DNA of 11,501 nucleotides from Deltaproteobacteria bacterium (GTDB lineage: Bacteria; Desulfobacterota; Desulfobacteria; Desulfobacterales; C00003060), in the NCBI GenBank assembly GCA_019309815.1, contig JAFDFO010000118.1, positions 1-11,501 of the forward strand, given 5' to 3'. Shown here piece after piece: positions 1-7,498 of the stretch. Below the pieces are notes generated by a model, which saw only the letters and a list, made by a program, of their open reading frames with translations, was not told the DNA's origin and did not search any database. A program made the position numbers and the translations under genes. Each line of letters opens with the position of its first letter. Position 1 is the stretch's first letter.

Positions 1-116
1 ATTGATAAAATGGTTCAAAAACAGACACTTGAATCCTTGACCCCTTGATTCCTCGAACCCTCTTCTCCAACTAAATTGGAGAAGAACCGGAAAACATAGG
101 TGGAGTGTAGTAGTAA
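1..116. repeat. Repeat-bearing spacer upstream of lptG (partial inverted copy of a dispersed repeat)
   Basis: No coding region is seen here. On the minus strand, 29-60 reads as four degenerate octamers of the form GGNNTCNA (GGGTTCGA, GGAATCAA, GGGGTCAA, GGATTCAA). These are followed by GTG, as also happens at 1335-1345. A 9-bp perfect hairpin (62-70 with 76-84, loop CTAAA) lies next to the array. Its minus-strand reading TCTCCAATT..AG resembles the segment at 1241-1252, so this looks like a diverged, partial copy of the repeat at 1192-1345 in the opposite orientation. The hairpin has no T tract on either strand, so I do not call it a terminator. Confidence 0.6.
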
Positions 117-1193
117 ATGCTCATAATCCGAAAATACCTGGCGGGCGGAGTCATAAAGGTTTTTTTGACAGCGCTCTGTGCAGTTGTCAGCATATATCTT
201 GTTGTCGATTTCTTTGAAAAGATCGATGATTTTATTGAGGCAGGTGTACCGGTATCTCGTGCCTTCCTTTTCTTTCTACTTAGAATCCCCTTTGTCATGG
301 GTCAAGTGACCCCAGTCGCGGTGCTGTTGGCTGTCATCATCTTCCTCGGCCTGATGGCCAGAAACAATGAGCTATTGGCCTTGAGGAGCTGCGGTGTGAG
401 CACCTATTCTCTTGTAGCTCCCTTACTTGTTGGGGGTTTTGCTTTCAGCATTCTCCTGTTCTTCTTTGCCGAGGTGGTCGTTCCGATTACCATGTTTAAG
501 GCCAACCACATCTGGAATGTTGAAGTAAAAAAACGAATAGCCAGTTTTCGCGAAAAGAATGTTTGGATGAAAGGTCATCGGTCTATTTATCATATAGACT
601 ACTTCAACCCCGTTGATGAGACGATTTCCGGAATAAGTCTCAGCTTCTTCAATAGCCAGTTCAACCTGCTCAAACGCGTTGATGCCAAGACAGGGGTCTA
701 CAAGAACGGTGAATGGATTTTGATGGATTGTTTCGAACAGAAACGTCTCGCAGACGGAACTTATGAGATGACTTTTCCCGAGACACTCAAACTGAGGATT
801 GATCTGTCCCCGGAAAGTCTGAAAAGTATTGTGAAGAAATCGGAGGAGATGAGCTTCAAGGAGTTGGCTGACTACATACAGAAAATAGAGGCGGAAGGAT
901 ACGACGCTACCCCCTATATTGTTGACCGGCAAGCCAAAGTAGCGTTTCCATTTGTGTGCCTTGTCATGACCATGGTCGCTTGTGCAATTGCCCTGCATAA
1001 GAAAAAAGGAGAAGGTCTGGCCATGGGTATTACTTATGGTATTGGAGCGGCTTTTCTCTATTGGATTGTCTACAGTTTCTGCCTCTCCATGGGGCACAAT
1101 GGATCTATGAACCCTTTGTCATCAGCATGGCTTTCAAACATCCTGTTTGTAGCCTTCAGTTCTCTGATGCTGGTACATGTTGAACATGTTTGA
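117..1193 (+). CDS. lptG: LPS export ABC transporter permease LptG
   Basis: This is an inner-membrane permease of the LptB2FG complex, which extracts LPS from the outer leaflet of the cytoplasmic membrane and feeds it to LptC and LptA. The 358-aa length fits the LptF/LptG family. A hydrophobic N-terminal helix (about 14-33) is followed by the LptG-like stretch YLVVDFFEKIDDFIEAG. Further membrane segments lie at about 60-80 and 100-122. The motif RNNELLALRSCGVS (about 82-95) sits where the coupling helix contacts the LptB ATPase. A largely soluble periplasmic domain (about 125-270) leads to three C-terminal helices (about 275-292, 300-320 and 333-354). The ATG at 117 has an AGGTGGAG ribosome site at 98-105. 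LptG rather than LptF is chosen from the DFFEKIDDF motif. An lptF partner would be expected just upstream but lies outside the window. The stop codon runs directly into the repeat that begins at 1192. Confidence 0.95.
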   Translation: MLIIRKYLAGGVIKVFLTALCAVVSIYLVVDFFEKIDDFIEAGVPVSRAFLFFLLRIPFVMGQVTPVAVLLAVIIFLGLMARNNELLALRSCGVSTYSLVAPLLVGGFAFSILLFFFAEVVVPITMFKANHIWNVEVKKRIASFREKNVWMKGHRSIYHIDYFNPVDETISGISLSFFNSQFNLLKRVDAKTGVYKNGEWILMDCFEQKRLADGTYEMTFPETLKLRIDLSPESLKSIVKKSEEMSFKELADYIQKIEAEGYDATPYIVDRQAKVAFPFVCLVMTMVACAIALHKKKGEGLAMGITYGIGAAFLYWIVYSFCLSMGHNGSMNPLSSAWLSNILFVAFSSLMLVHVEHV

Positions 1194-1345
1194 TCATCTC
1201 CCGATTAGTTGTAGTTAATTAAGGTAAGATAAGTGTGTCATCTCCAATTAAGCCGGTGTGATCCCAGAGGGTTCAAGGGTTCGAGTGCAAATTCTCTAAA
1301 AACTACTGAAGGATCCAAGGGGTCGAGGGTCCAAGGATTCAAGTG
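1192..1345 (+). repeat. Dispersed repeat copy A with octamer array
   Basis: The first part (1192-1271) aligns without gaps to 11390-11469. The first 29 bases are identical, and I count 66 of 80 matches overall. It is followed by degenerate octamers GGGTTCAA (1269-1276) and GGGTTCGA (1277-1284), a 26-base interruption, then GGATCCAA, GGGGTCGA, GGGTCCAA and GGATTCAA (1311-1342). The repeat starts inside the lptG stop codon and occupies most of the gap before lpxK. I cannot find an open frame in it. It may be a mobile or slippage-derived intergenic element; the sequence alone does not show its function. Confidence 0.8.
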
Positions 1346-1401
1346 AAGAGCAAAAGATATTCAAATGAAATCTTTGTGACCTGCGAGAGGCGATTAGGCG
1401 A

Positions 1402-2514
1402 GTGTCCACAGTACGACAAAAAATAGAGAAGGTGATGAACCAGGAAGATGGAAATGGCTCGGCCTTTCCATCGCCTCTTAATAGCGCGCTTGGGGCATGT
1501 TCATTCGTTTATCAGCTGGCAGTAACCTTGAGAATGCATCTCTATGGGGGGGGCATTCTGAAACGGGAAAGGCTGCCATGCAAGGTCATATCGGTTGGAA
1601 ATATCACTGTTGGTGGGACTGGAAAGACACCGGTAACACTTTACATAGCTGATTTGCTCAAACGTATGGGGCTCAAGGTAGCAGTCATTAGCCGTGGATA
1701 TGGAGGGCGTGCAGAAAAAAGGGGGGGAATTGTCTCTGATGGTGAGACGGTAAAGATGAAGCCGGACGAAGCCGGCGATGAGCCGTACCTGATGGCCCTC
1801 AAGCTAGAAGGGGTTCCTGTAGTCGTTGGCAGAGACCGCGTGCGGACCGGAAGGTTGGCACTGCGTCTGTTTGGTTCAGATGTTCTTCTCTTGGATGATG
1901 GATTTCAACACGTTCGGCTGAAACGCGACATAGATCTCCTGCTTCTGGATGCTCGGAATCCATTTGGAAACGGTCATCTTCTTCCCAGGGGCATTCTTCG
2001 TGAGCCATTGAGTCAACTAGGGAGAGCTGATGCTTTCGTCCTGACGCAGTCCGAGACTGGCACGACTTCACCTGAGACTTTATCCTACTTTCAACGGATT
2101 GCTGCGGGTCGGCCGATCTTCAGAGGTGCCCGCATCCCGGACCAACTCGCAGGCAATGGGGGTGGTGAGACTTACCCCCTTGATTTCTTGAAGGACCGAA
2201 AGCTTCTCGCCTTTTCCGGAATTGCCAGGAATGAGGATTTTCGGGAAATGCTAGCCAGGCTGGGTGGTAACATAGTCGAGTTCTTGTCGTTTCCTGATCA
2301 TTACTGCTATTCGGATGAAGATTTGAGATCCATTGCCGGAGTGGGAGAATCTCTCGGTGCTGAATTTATGATCACCACCGAAAAGGATTATGTGCGTATC
2401 CAAGAAAGTCAGAAAAAGCCTTTCAATCTTCTTATACTGAAGATGGTCATCTCTTTTGGTGATGACACGGGCGGGTTGGAGGAATATATCAAGAGATCTC
2501 TGAGAACCGCATGA
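1402..2514 (+). CDS. lpxK: Tetraacyldisaccharide 4'-kinase LpxK
   Basis: LpxK transfers the ATP gamma-phosphate to the 4' position of the lipid A disaccharide to give lipid IVA, at the inner face of the cytoplasmic membrane. The 370-aa protein shows the unusual LpxK Walker A in SVGNITVGGTGKTP (64-77), then SRGYGG (97-102), GDEPYL (125-130) and the signature LLLDDGFQH (162-170). Further on come FSGIARNEDF, FPDHYCYSDEDL and TTEKDYVRI. A mildly hydrophobic N-terminal segment (about 27-48) fits a membrane anchor. The GTG start at 1402 has weak upstream GAGAGG and AGG options. An in-frame ATG at 1435 is possible, and the N-terminus is longer than in many family members. The 3' end overlaps waaA by 4 bases (ATGA), which suggests translational coupling. 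Confidence 0.95.
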   Translation: MSTVRQKIEKVMNQEDGNGSAFPSPLNSALGACSFVYQLAVTLRMHLYGGGILKRERLPCKVISVGNITVGGTGKTPVTLYIADLLKRMGLKVAVISRGYGGRAEKRGGIVSDGETVKMKPDEAGDEPYLMALKLEGVPVVVGRDRVRTGRLALRLFGSDVLLLDDGFQHVRLKRDIDLLLLDARNPFGNGHLLPRGILREPLSQLGRADAFVLTQSETGTTSPETLSYFQRIAAGRPIFRGARIPDQLAGNGGGETYPLDFLKDRKLLAFSGIARNEDFREMLARLGGNIVEFLSFPDHYCYSDEDLRSIAGVGESLGAEFMITTEKDYVRIQESQKKPFNLLILKMVISFGDDTGGLEEYIKRSLRTA

Positions 2515-3824
2515 GTAGGTCGAGGAATTCTGAGAGGGTGAGACACTTCTATAATATCCTGTTCTTGCTTGGGGGAGGCTTTGTTCTCCCCGTTCTGTTG
2601 GCACAAGCCCTCACGCTCAAGAAGAGGCGAGCAACAGTACTGAAGCGCTTGGGCGCAGGATTCCGTGCCCCTCGATTTGATATGCGGCCAATATGGATAC
2701 ACGCTCTTTCAGTAGGGGAGGTGTTTGCTTCTGTTCCCCTGGTACGGAGGATACGTAGGAGTTACTCAGATCGTCCCGTTGTTTTTTCGGTCTCCACAAT
2801 GACAGGCAATGAGATTGCAAAAAAGCTGCTGAGCAGAGACGTTGATCACATTTTCTACTTCCCCTATGATTTCATCTGGTCTGTAAGAAGGGTAGTTGAT
2901 GGTATTGATCCCGCCATCTTTGTTCTCGTGGAGTCGGATATTTGGCCGAATTTTCTGTTCGAGTTAAAGAAGCGTGAGGTCTCTGCTGTCCTGGTGAATG
3001 GTCGAATGTCTCCAAAATCGTTTTCCGGATATAAGGCCTTGTCTTTTTTCATGAGGTCGGTATTTAGCACAATGTCTATGATATGTGTCCAAAGCCCAAC
3101 AGATGCCAAGCTATTTCAGGCGGTAGGCGCTCCTGCGGACCGCATCAGGGTCACTGGGAATATCAAGTTTGATCATGAAGAACAGGCGATATTGGACGAT
3201 GAATTGGGAAGACTTAGACAATCCATGAAGATACCTGCTCATTGCCGGATTCTTCTGGCGGGTAGCACGCACGAAGGTGAAGAAGAAATCCTATTGAACG
3301 TCTTTTCGCAACTGAGAAAACGATTCGATGATATCGTTCTTCTCGTTGTGCCTAGAAACCCGGACCGTGCGCCGGCTGTCCATGATTTGTTTGCCTCCTC
3401 CGGATGGTCCACCGCAGTAACAGACGACATGGAAAACATCCCGCCTGGAGTGGTGATTGACGTAATTGTGGTTGATACCATGGGTATGTTACGTCAGCTT
3501 TACGCTCTGGCCGATATCAGCTTTGTCGGGGGTAGCCTGGTCAAGGAAGGCGGGCACAACCCCTTGGAACCCGCTGCATTTGCCAAGCCGATCATCTTTG
3601 GACCTGATATGACCGATTTCCCGTGGATAGCAGAGATGCTGACCAATTCCGGAGGGGCGATTCAGGTCAAGGGTGTCGGAGAGTTCATTGAGGCAGCCGC
3701 GACCCTGTTAGCCGATAGCGGCCGGGCACGGTTGATGGGAGAGCAGGCCTTCAGCGTATTTCAGAACAACAAGGGTGCCGTAGATAGGACACTGGAAGTC
3801 ATACAACAGTTCTTGAAGCCTTGA
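2511..3824 (+). CDS. waaA: 3-deoxy-D-manno-octulosonic acid (Kdo) transferase
   Basis: WaaA (KdtA, family GT30) adds Kdo from CMP-Kdo to lipid IVA, the first step of inner-core assembly at the cytoplasmic membrane. The 437-aa length is normal. An N-terminal hydrophobic anchor (about 15-33) precedes IWIHALSVGE, whose Glu70 matches the catalytic Glu of the family. VESDIWPNFL (140-149), LAGSTHEGEEE (249-259) and the C-terminal donor-site block FVGGSLVKEGGHNPLEP (338-354) are typical. The ATG overlaps the lpxK stop, and the pair is almost certainly cotranscribed. Whether one, two or more Kdo residues are added cannot be told from sequence alone. Confidence 0.95.
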   Translation: MSRSRNSERVRHFYNILFLLGGGFVLPVLLAQALTLKKRRATVLKRLGAGFRAPRFDMRPIWIHALSVGEVFASVPLVRRIRRSYSDRPVVFSVSTMTGNEIAKKLLSRDVDHIFYFPYDFIWSVRRVVDGIDPAIFVLVESDIWPNFLFELKKREVSAVLVNGRMSPKSFSGYKALSFFMRSVFSTMSMICVQSPTDAKLFQAVGAPADRIRVTGNIKFDHEEQAILDDELGRLRQSMKIPAHCRILLAGSTHEGEEEILLNVFSQLRKRFDDIVLLVVPRNPDRAPAVHDLFASSGWSTAVTDDMENIPPGVVIDVIVVDTMGMLRQLYALADISFVGGSLVKEGGHNPLEPAAFAKPIIFGPDMTDFPWIAEMLTNSGGAIQVKGVGEFIEAAATLLADSGRARLMGEQAFSVFQNNKGAVDRTLEVIQQFLKP

Positions 3825-3891
3825 TTCTACTGCTGGGCGGAATCATCTGGCACAGAGTTTTGGGATGATCCCACGGAGCAGTCGAAGACAA

Positions 3892-4935
3892 ATGGATAAG
3901 CCAAAACTCGATATTCGAAAAATCAACCGCATCCTTGTTCGTTCCACGAACTGGGTGGGAGATGCTATACTTACGACGCCGGCGGTCCGGGCAATTCGCA
4001 AGAATTTCCCTGATGCTGAGGTGAGCATCCTGGCTAAACCCTGGGTCGCCCCTATTTTCTACAGCAGCCCCGACATTGATGATCTTCTGGTGTATGACTC
4101 GGAAGGAAGGCACAACGGGTGGTCCGGAAAGGTTCGTCTTTCAAGGTCGTTGCGTAAGAGAAGATTCGATTTGGCTATTCTATTGCAGAACGCCTTTGAG
4201 GCGGCTCTCTTGGCTTATCTTGCAAGAATTCCTTATCGACTTGGCTATAAAACCGACGGTCGCCATCTCTTGCTGACACACGGTGTTAATCTTGAGCCTA
4301 GACTCAAAGAGGTCCATGAAATTGATTACTATCTCGGCATTCTGGAAGGAGCGGGTCTGGGGGCGGACGGTCGAGACCTCACGCTGCAGGTGAGCGAGAA
4401 GGAGCGGCACGAGGCTGAAGTGTTCCTGTCTGAATACCAGATCAACAGTGGGCAGCCATTGGTGGGGGTTAGCCCCGGGGCCACTTACGGGCCGGCCAAG
4501 CGTTGGTTTCCTGAGCGCTTTGCTGCTCTGTGTGACAGGCTGCAGGAGTCTTCAGGGGCTTGTGTTGTCATTCTGGGCGGGCCGGGTGACGCGGCGGTAG
4601 GAGACCAGGTGTCCCGATTCATGAAGATTGCACCCGTAAACCTTTGCGGCAAGACCACCCTACGCCAGGCTGTGTCTGTCATTGACAGGTGTCATCTCTT
4701 TATAACCAACGATTCCGGACTGATGCACGTAGCTGCAGCGCTTGATATTCCTTTGGTTGCCATTTTTGGTTCTACAAACCCTGTCACGACTGGACCTAGC
4801 AGTTCGAAAAGTCGTATTATAAGGGTGCCGATGGATTGCAGCCCCTGTCTCAAAACCAGTTGCCCGGAAGACCACCGCTGCATGGAAGAGATCACGGTTG
4901 ATCAAGTGTACGGGGTGGCGAAGGCGATGCTATAA
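3892..4935 (+). CDS. waaF: ADP-heptose--LPS heptosyltransferase II (GT9)
   Basis: This GT9 enzyme transfers L-glycero-D-manno-heptose from ADP-heptose to the inner core, normally the second heptose. Counting from the ATG at 3892 (347 aa, close to the usual WaaF length), the N-terminal acceptor motif is RSTNWVGDAILTTPA, with the likely catalytic Asp at 24. SPGATYGPAKRWF lies at about 194-206, and the ADP-heptose-binding motif TNDSGLMHVAAA at about 272-283. An upstream in-frame ATG at 3865 would add nine residues; neither start has a strong ribosome site (GGAG at 3875-3878 is 13 bases before 3892). STNWVGD is characteristic of WaaF rather than WaaC. A four-Cys cluster (C316, C319, C324, C330) lies near the C-terminus and recurs in waaC. 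The gene follows waaA after a short spacer and probably shares its transcript. Confidence 0.92.
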   Translation: MDKPKLDIRKINRILVRSTNWVGDAILTTPAVRAIRKNFPDAEVSILAKPWVAPIFYSSPDIDDLLVYDSEGRHNGWSGKVRLSRSLRKRRFDLAILLQNAFEAALLAYLARIPYRLGYKTDGRHLLLTHGVNLEPRLKEVHEIDYYLGILEGAGLGADGRDLTLQVSEKERHEAEVFLSEYQINSGQPLVGVSPGATYGPAKRWFPERFAALCDRLQESSGACVVILGGPGDAAVGDQVSRFMKIAPVNLCGKTTLRQAVSVIDRCHLFITNDSGLMHVAAALDIPLVAIFGSTNPVTTGPSSSKSRIIRVPMDCSPCLKTSCPEDHRCMEEITVDQVYGVAKAML

Positions 4936-5090
4936 ATTGAATATTGAATATTGAAGATTGAATATTGAAAAGCAAAAAAGCATCAGAACCCTTCAAAGTG
5001 TTTGAGTATTAACCTTGAAGAACGTGGAGTGCCAATAGCAATGTACGCAGAGCGCAAGGTTTCTTTCCCAGCAATTTTCAATCTTCAATA
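4936..5090. repeat. Heptamer repeat element with inverted ends between waaF and waaC
   Basis: Five direct heptamers ATTGAAT, ATTGAAT, ATTGAAG, ATTGAAT and ATTGAAA begin directly after the waaF stop (4936-4970). The other end carries a 14-bp exact reverse complement: 4949-4962 (TATTGAAGATTGAA) pairs with 5077-5090. The roughly 115 bases between the arms show no open frame. The layout, inverted arms with heptamers at one edge, resembles 10888-10967. It is probably a small non-autonomous or slippage-prone intergenic element. Read as RNA, the arms could pair around a large loop. Confidence 0.75.
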
Positions 5091-5098
5091 CTGATACT

Positions 5099-6145
5099 AT
5101 GAATATCTTGATTGTAAAGATGAGTGCTGTTGGTGACGTGATCCATACGCTCCCAGCCCTCAATGCCATTAGAAAACACTATCCTGACGCCCACATTGCA
5201 TGGCTCGTAGAAGAGGCTGCATCAGATCTTGTTGCGGGTCACGAGGCCGTGGATCGGGTTCTGATTTCGGGCCGAAAGCGGTGGATCCGAGGCCTTTTGG
5301 AGTCAGGGAACCTGGAAGACCTTAAAGAAGCGTATCAGTTCATAGGAACACTAAGGGATACCAGTTATGACTTGATACTCGATTTCCAGGGACTGCTCAA
5401 GAGCGGTGTTTTGATCGGATTGAGCAAGGGGGGGCGTAAGATCGGGTTTGGCAAAGGCATGGAACATATGGAACAGAGCTACCGGTTCTTGAACGAGCGT
5501 ATTCCTGCTGTCAGTATGGAGCATCATGCCCTTTTGAGAGGTATGATGCTTCTTGAGGCCTTGGGTATTCCGTCCAATGAGATTGTCTTTGATCTTCCGG
5601 TGCATGACCAGCATCGCGATGCTGCCCGTGACCTTTTAGCACGGCATGGAGTGATTCAAGATAAACAACTCGTAGCAATCCATCCAATAGCCAAGTGGGA
5701 CACGAAACTTTGGGACGACGAGAAATTCTCGGCACTGGCTGACCGGTTGATCGAGGAATTCGGGGCAAACGTGGTCTTCACGGGGAGCCCAACAGACCAC
5801 TATGCCATTGAAGAGATCATCTCCGCGATGAAGGGCAATGCGGCTAATCTTGCCGGCGAGACCACCTTGTTGACGCTGGCTGCCCTTTACGAAGAAGCAG
5901 AGTTTGTCGTTTCCCCTGATACGGGACCGATGCATTTGGCCGCGGCGGTAGGGACGCCGGTGGTGGCTCTCTTTGGGCCAACCGCGCCGTGGCGAACCGG
6001 TCCATTCGGGTCGGGCCATCAGATCATACGAGCTGAGTTGGAATGTAGTCCTTGTTTTAAACGGGAATGTGAGACAAAAAAGTGTATGGAGAGAATCTCT
6101 GTAGAGGATGTGCTGGATAAGATTCAGAACCTTGGGTCGGCCTGA
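5099..6145 (+). CDS. waaC: ADP-heptose--LPS heptosyltransferase I (GT9)
   Basis: WaaC adds the first heptose to Kdo in the LPS inner core. The 348-aa protein begins MNILIVKMSAVGDVIHTLPAL, the classic WaaC N-terminus, with the presumed catalytic Asp at 13. LDFQGLLKSG (94-103) is also WaaC-like. The nucleotide-sugar site is SPDTGPMHLAAAVGTPVVALFG (272-293), given here by position with key residues D274, T275, G276 and H279. A C-terminal CSPC..C..C cluster (C316, C319, C324, C329) parallels the one in waaF. The start at 5099 is fixed by the family N-terminus, yet no Shine-Dalgarno sequence is visible because the repeat arm ends 8 bases upstream. Initiation may rely on coupling or an unstructured leader. 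Confidence 0.93.
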   Translation: MNILIVKMSAVGDVIHTLPALNAIRKHYPDAHIAWLVEEAASDLVAGHEAVDRVLISGRKRWIRGLLESGNLEDLKEAYQFIGTLRDTSYDLILDFQGLLKSGVLIGLSKGGRKIGFGKGMEHMEQSYRFLNERIPAVSMEHHALLRGMMLLEALGIPSNEIVFDLPVHDQHRDAARDLLARHGVIQDKQLVAIHPIAKWDTKLWDDEKFSALADRLIEEFGANVVFTGSPTDHYAIEEIISAMKGNAANLAGETTLLTLAALYEEAEFVVSPDTGPMHLAAAVGTPVVALFGPTAPWRTGPFGSGHQIIRAELECSPCFKRECETKKCMERISVEDVLDKIQNLGSA

Positions 6146-6208
6146 GTCCTCTTGTGGGTTCAATTTTTGTGACATGTTGAGGCTTTAAGTGGTGCGGGGC
6201 AAGACATT

Positions 6209-7121
6209 ATGAAATGCTTAGTTTCGGGGGCCGCCGGGTTTATTGGTTCTCATCTCTGTGAATATTTGATTGACAAGGGATGCGAGGTTACCGGTATCGA
6301 CAGTTTCATGGATTACTACTCCAAATCTATTAAAGAGGCCAATATTGCTGCTTTGAAGAAGGACCAGAAATTCGAGTTCGTTGAGGCGAGCCTTCTTGAA
6401 GTAAATTTGGCAGAACTTTTTGAAGGGGTTGAGGTCGTTTTTCATCAAGCTGCTCAGGCCGGCGTTCGGGCCAGCTGGGGAGAGAACTTCAAGGTCTATT
6501 CTGACAACAACATCCTCGCCACGCAGATGTTGCTTGAAGCATGTACAAGTAATCCGGTCAAAAAATTCATATATGCTTCGTCCTCTTCAGTCTATGGAGA
6601 TACGCAGGACTTGCCTATGAAGGAGTCTTCCCTCCAAGTTGGCCGCTGAACACCTTTGTTGGCTCTACTTCAGGAATTTCGGGGTGCCAACGGTATCACT
6701 GCGTTATTTTACGGTCTTCGGGGCCCGTCAAAGACCAGACATGGCGTTTCACCGTTTCTTCAGATGGGCCATTGAGCGTAAGCCTATTGCGGTGTACGGA
6801 GATGGTGAGCAGAGCAGGGATTTTACGCATGTGGACGATATTGTGAAAGCCAACTGGCTTGCCTCCAAAAACGGGTTGCCAGGAGAAGTCTTCAACATTG
6901 GAGGAGGCTCACGCATTTCTTTAAATGATGTCATCCTGATCATACAGGACATCGTGGGTCGGGAGATTGAAGTCCGTTATGAGGGAACGCAAAAAGGTGA
7001 TGTGCGGCACACCTCTGCAGACATGACCAAGGCACGCCTGGAACTTGGATATGAGCCAAGAGTGCCGATCGAAGAGGGTCTGCGGGACGAGTATGCGTGG
7101 ATTAGAGAGTTAGTCGGGTAG
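6209..7121 (+). pseudogene. NAD-dependent sugar-nucleotide epimerase/dehydratase, frameshifted
   Basis: This is an extended SDR epimerase related to UDP-glucose and UDP-glucuronate 4-epimerases. The first frame (6209-6649) carries the Rossmann motif GAAGFIGSH (7-15), Asp31 after beta 2, FHQAAQAGVRASW and YASSSSVYGD. The second frame (from about 6633) carries SKLAAEHLC, SLRYFTVFGARQRPDMAFHR, YGDGEQSRDFTHVDDI and FNIGGGS. The frames join at about 6630-6636. There the usual PxSPYGxSK segment is missing, so the catalytic Tyr is lost while the Lys of YxxxK survives (AAG at 6636-6638). Phase and family spacing suggest a loss of about 29 bp; restoring it would give about 313 aa, the usual length. 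The protein should be inactive unless this is an assembly error. The substrate is not certain; ugd nearby favours UDP-glucuronate. Confidence 0.88.
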
Positions 7122-7132
7122 TTTTATAGTGA

Positions 7133-7431
7133 TTGTCAAAAATATGTTCCTTTTGCGGCAGCCTTGTTAGGCTGGCAGGGGGTATCTCTTTTTGAATCAG
7201 GTCAATTCCCCTCTTCGCTCGTCGGGGGCAACATGTACGGAACGCTACAGGCTAGGCACACGGCAGCGCCCCTTACACACTTGGTAGCGTGTTTGTACAT
7301 GGCTCAAGCCTGTGTAGAAGATCCGTGCCGTTGTGGTACCTGTCAGGAAATATTCGGTGACCTGACTTCCAAAAGAGATACCCTCTGCCGGCTCCTCACA
7401 AACGGTTCAAAACGGAACATGTTTTTGACAA
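7133..7431. mobile_element. Foldback (MITE-like) element with long imperfect terminal inverted repeats
   Basis: The outer ends TTGTCAAAAATATGTTCC (7133-7150) and its inverted partner at 7414-7431 match at 17 of 18 positions. A second block at 7174-7204 (GGCAG..GGGTATCTCTTTT..TCAGGTCA) matches the reverse complement of 7358-7391 with a few mismatches and small gaps. Together these give arms of about 72 bp around a 153-bp centre. In the centre, CATGTAC..ACGCTAC (7232-7247) again faces its reverse complement at 7284-7300, and a small hairpin (7159-7163 with 7170-7174) lies in the left arm. No transposase is encoded. I see no convincing target-site duplication. A non-autonomous transposon or a decayed insertion sequence is the best guess; a structured RNA is the alternative. 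Confidence 0.6.
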
Positions 7432-7484
7432 CTGCCCTAGCGCGGGCTGTTACTAAACGGCTCAACCACAACCGCCATTTTTGA

Positions 7485-7491
7485 AGGGAGG
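7485..7491 (+). promoter_or_regulatory. Ribosome binding site of the Trm112-like gene
   Basis: The sequence AGGGAGG lies 7 bases before the ATG at 7499. It is one of the strongest ribosome sites in the window and supports the reality of this short gene. Confidence 0.75.
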
Positions 7492-7498
7492 TTAAACG

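Noticed and set aside
143..156. 14-bp exact match GGGCGGAGTCATAA between lptG coding sequence and the yicC leader (9977-9990)
   Set aside because: One copy is within conserved coding sequence, the flanks do not align, and a weaker look-alike at 3835 is only partial; probably chance.
423..1097. Long minus-strand open frame (224 codons) inside lptG
   Set aside because: It is antisense to a clear lptG, has no recognisable domain, and its composition fits a shadow frame.
4936..4970. CRISPR-like repeats between waaF and waaC
   Set aside because: The units are 7 bp and contiguous with no spacers, so they are tandem repeats, not a CRISPR array.
5636..6175. Minus-strand open frame (179 codons) opposite waaC
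   Set aside because: The opposite strand carries clear GT9 motifs through the whole span; the antisense protein shows no family pattern.
7133..7431. Known structured RNA (6S, RNase P, SRP or tmRNA)
   Set aside because: None of the conserved sequence blocks of these RNAs that I know is present, although the overall foldback shape invited the comparison.
7164..7484. 106-codon plus-strand frame MLGWQGVSLFESG..
   Set aside because: It lies almost wholly within the foldback element, starts inside the hairpin of its left arm (TTG start), and has no ribosome site or family match; it is better explained by the repeat.
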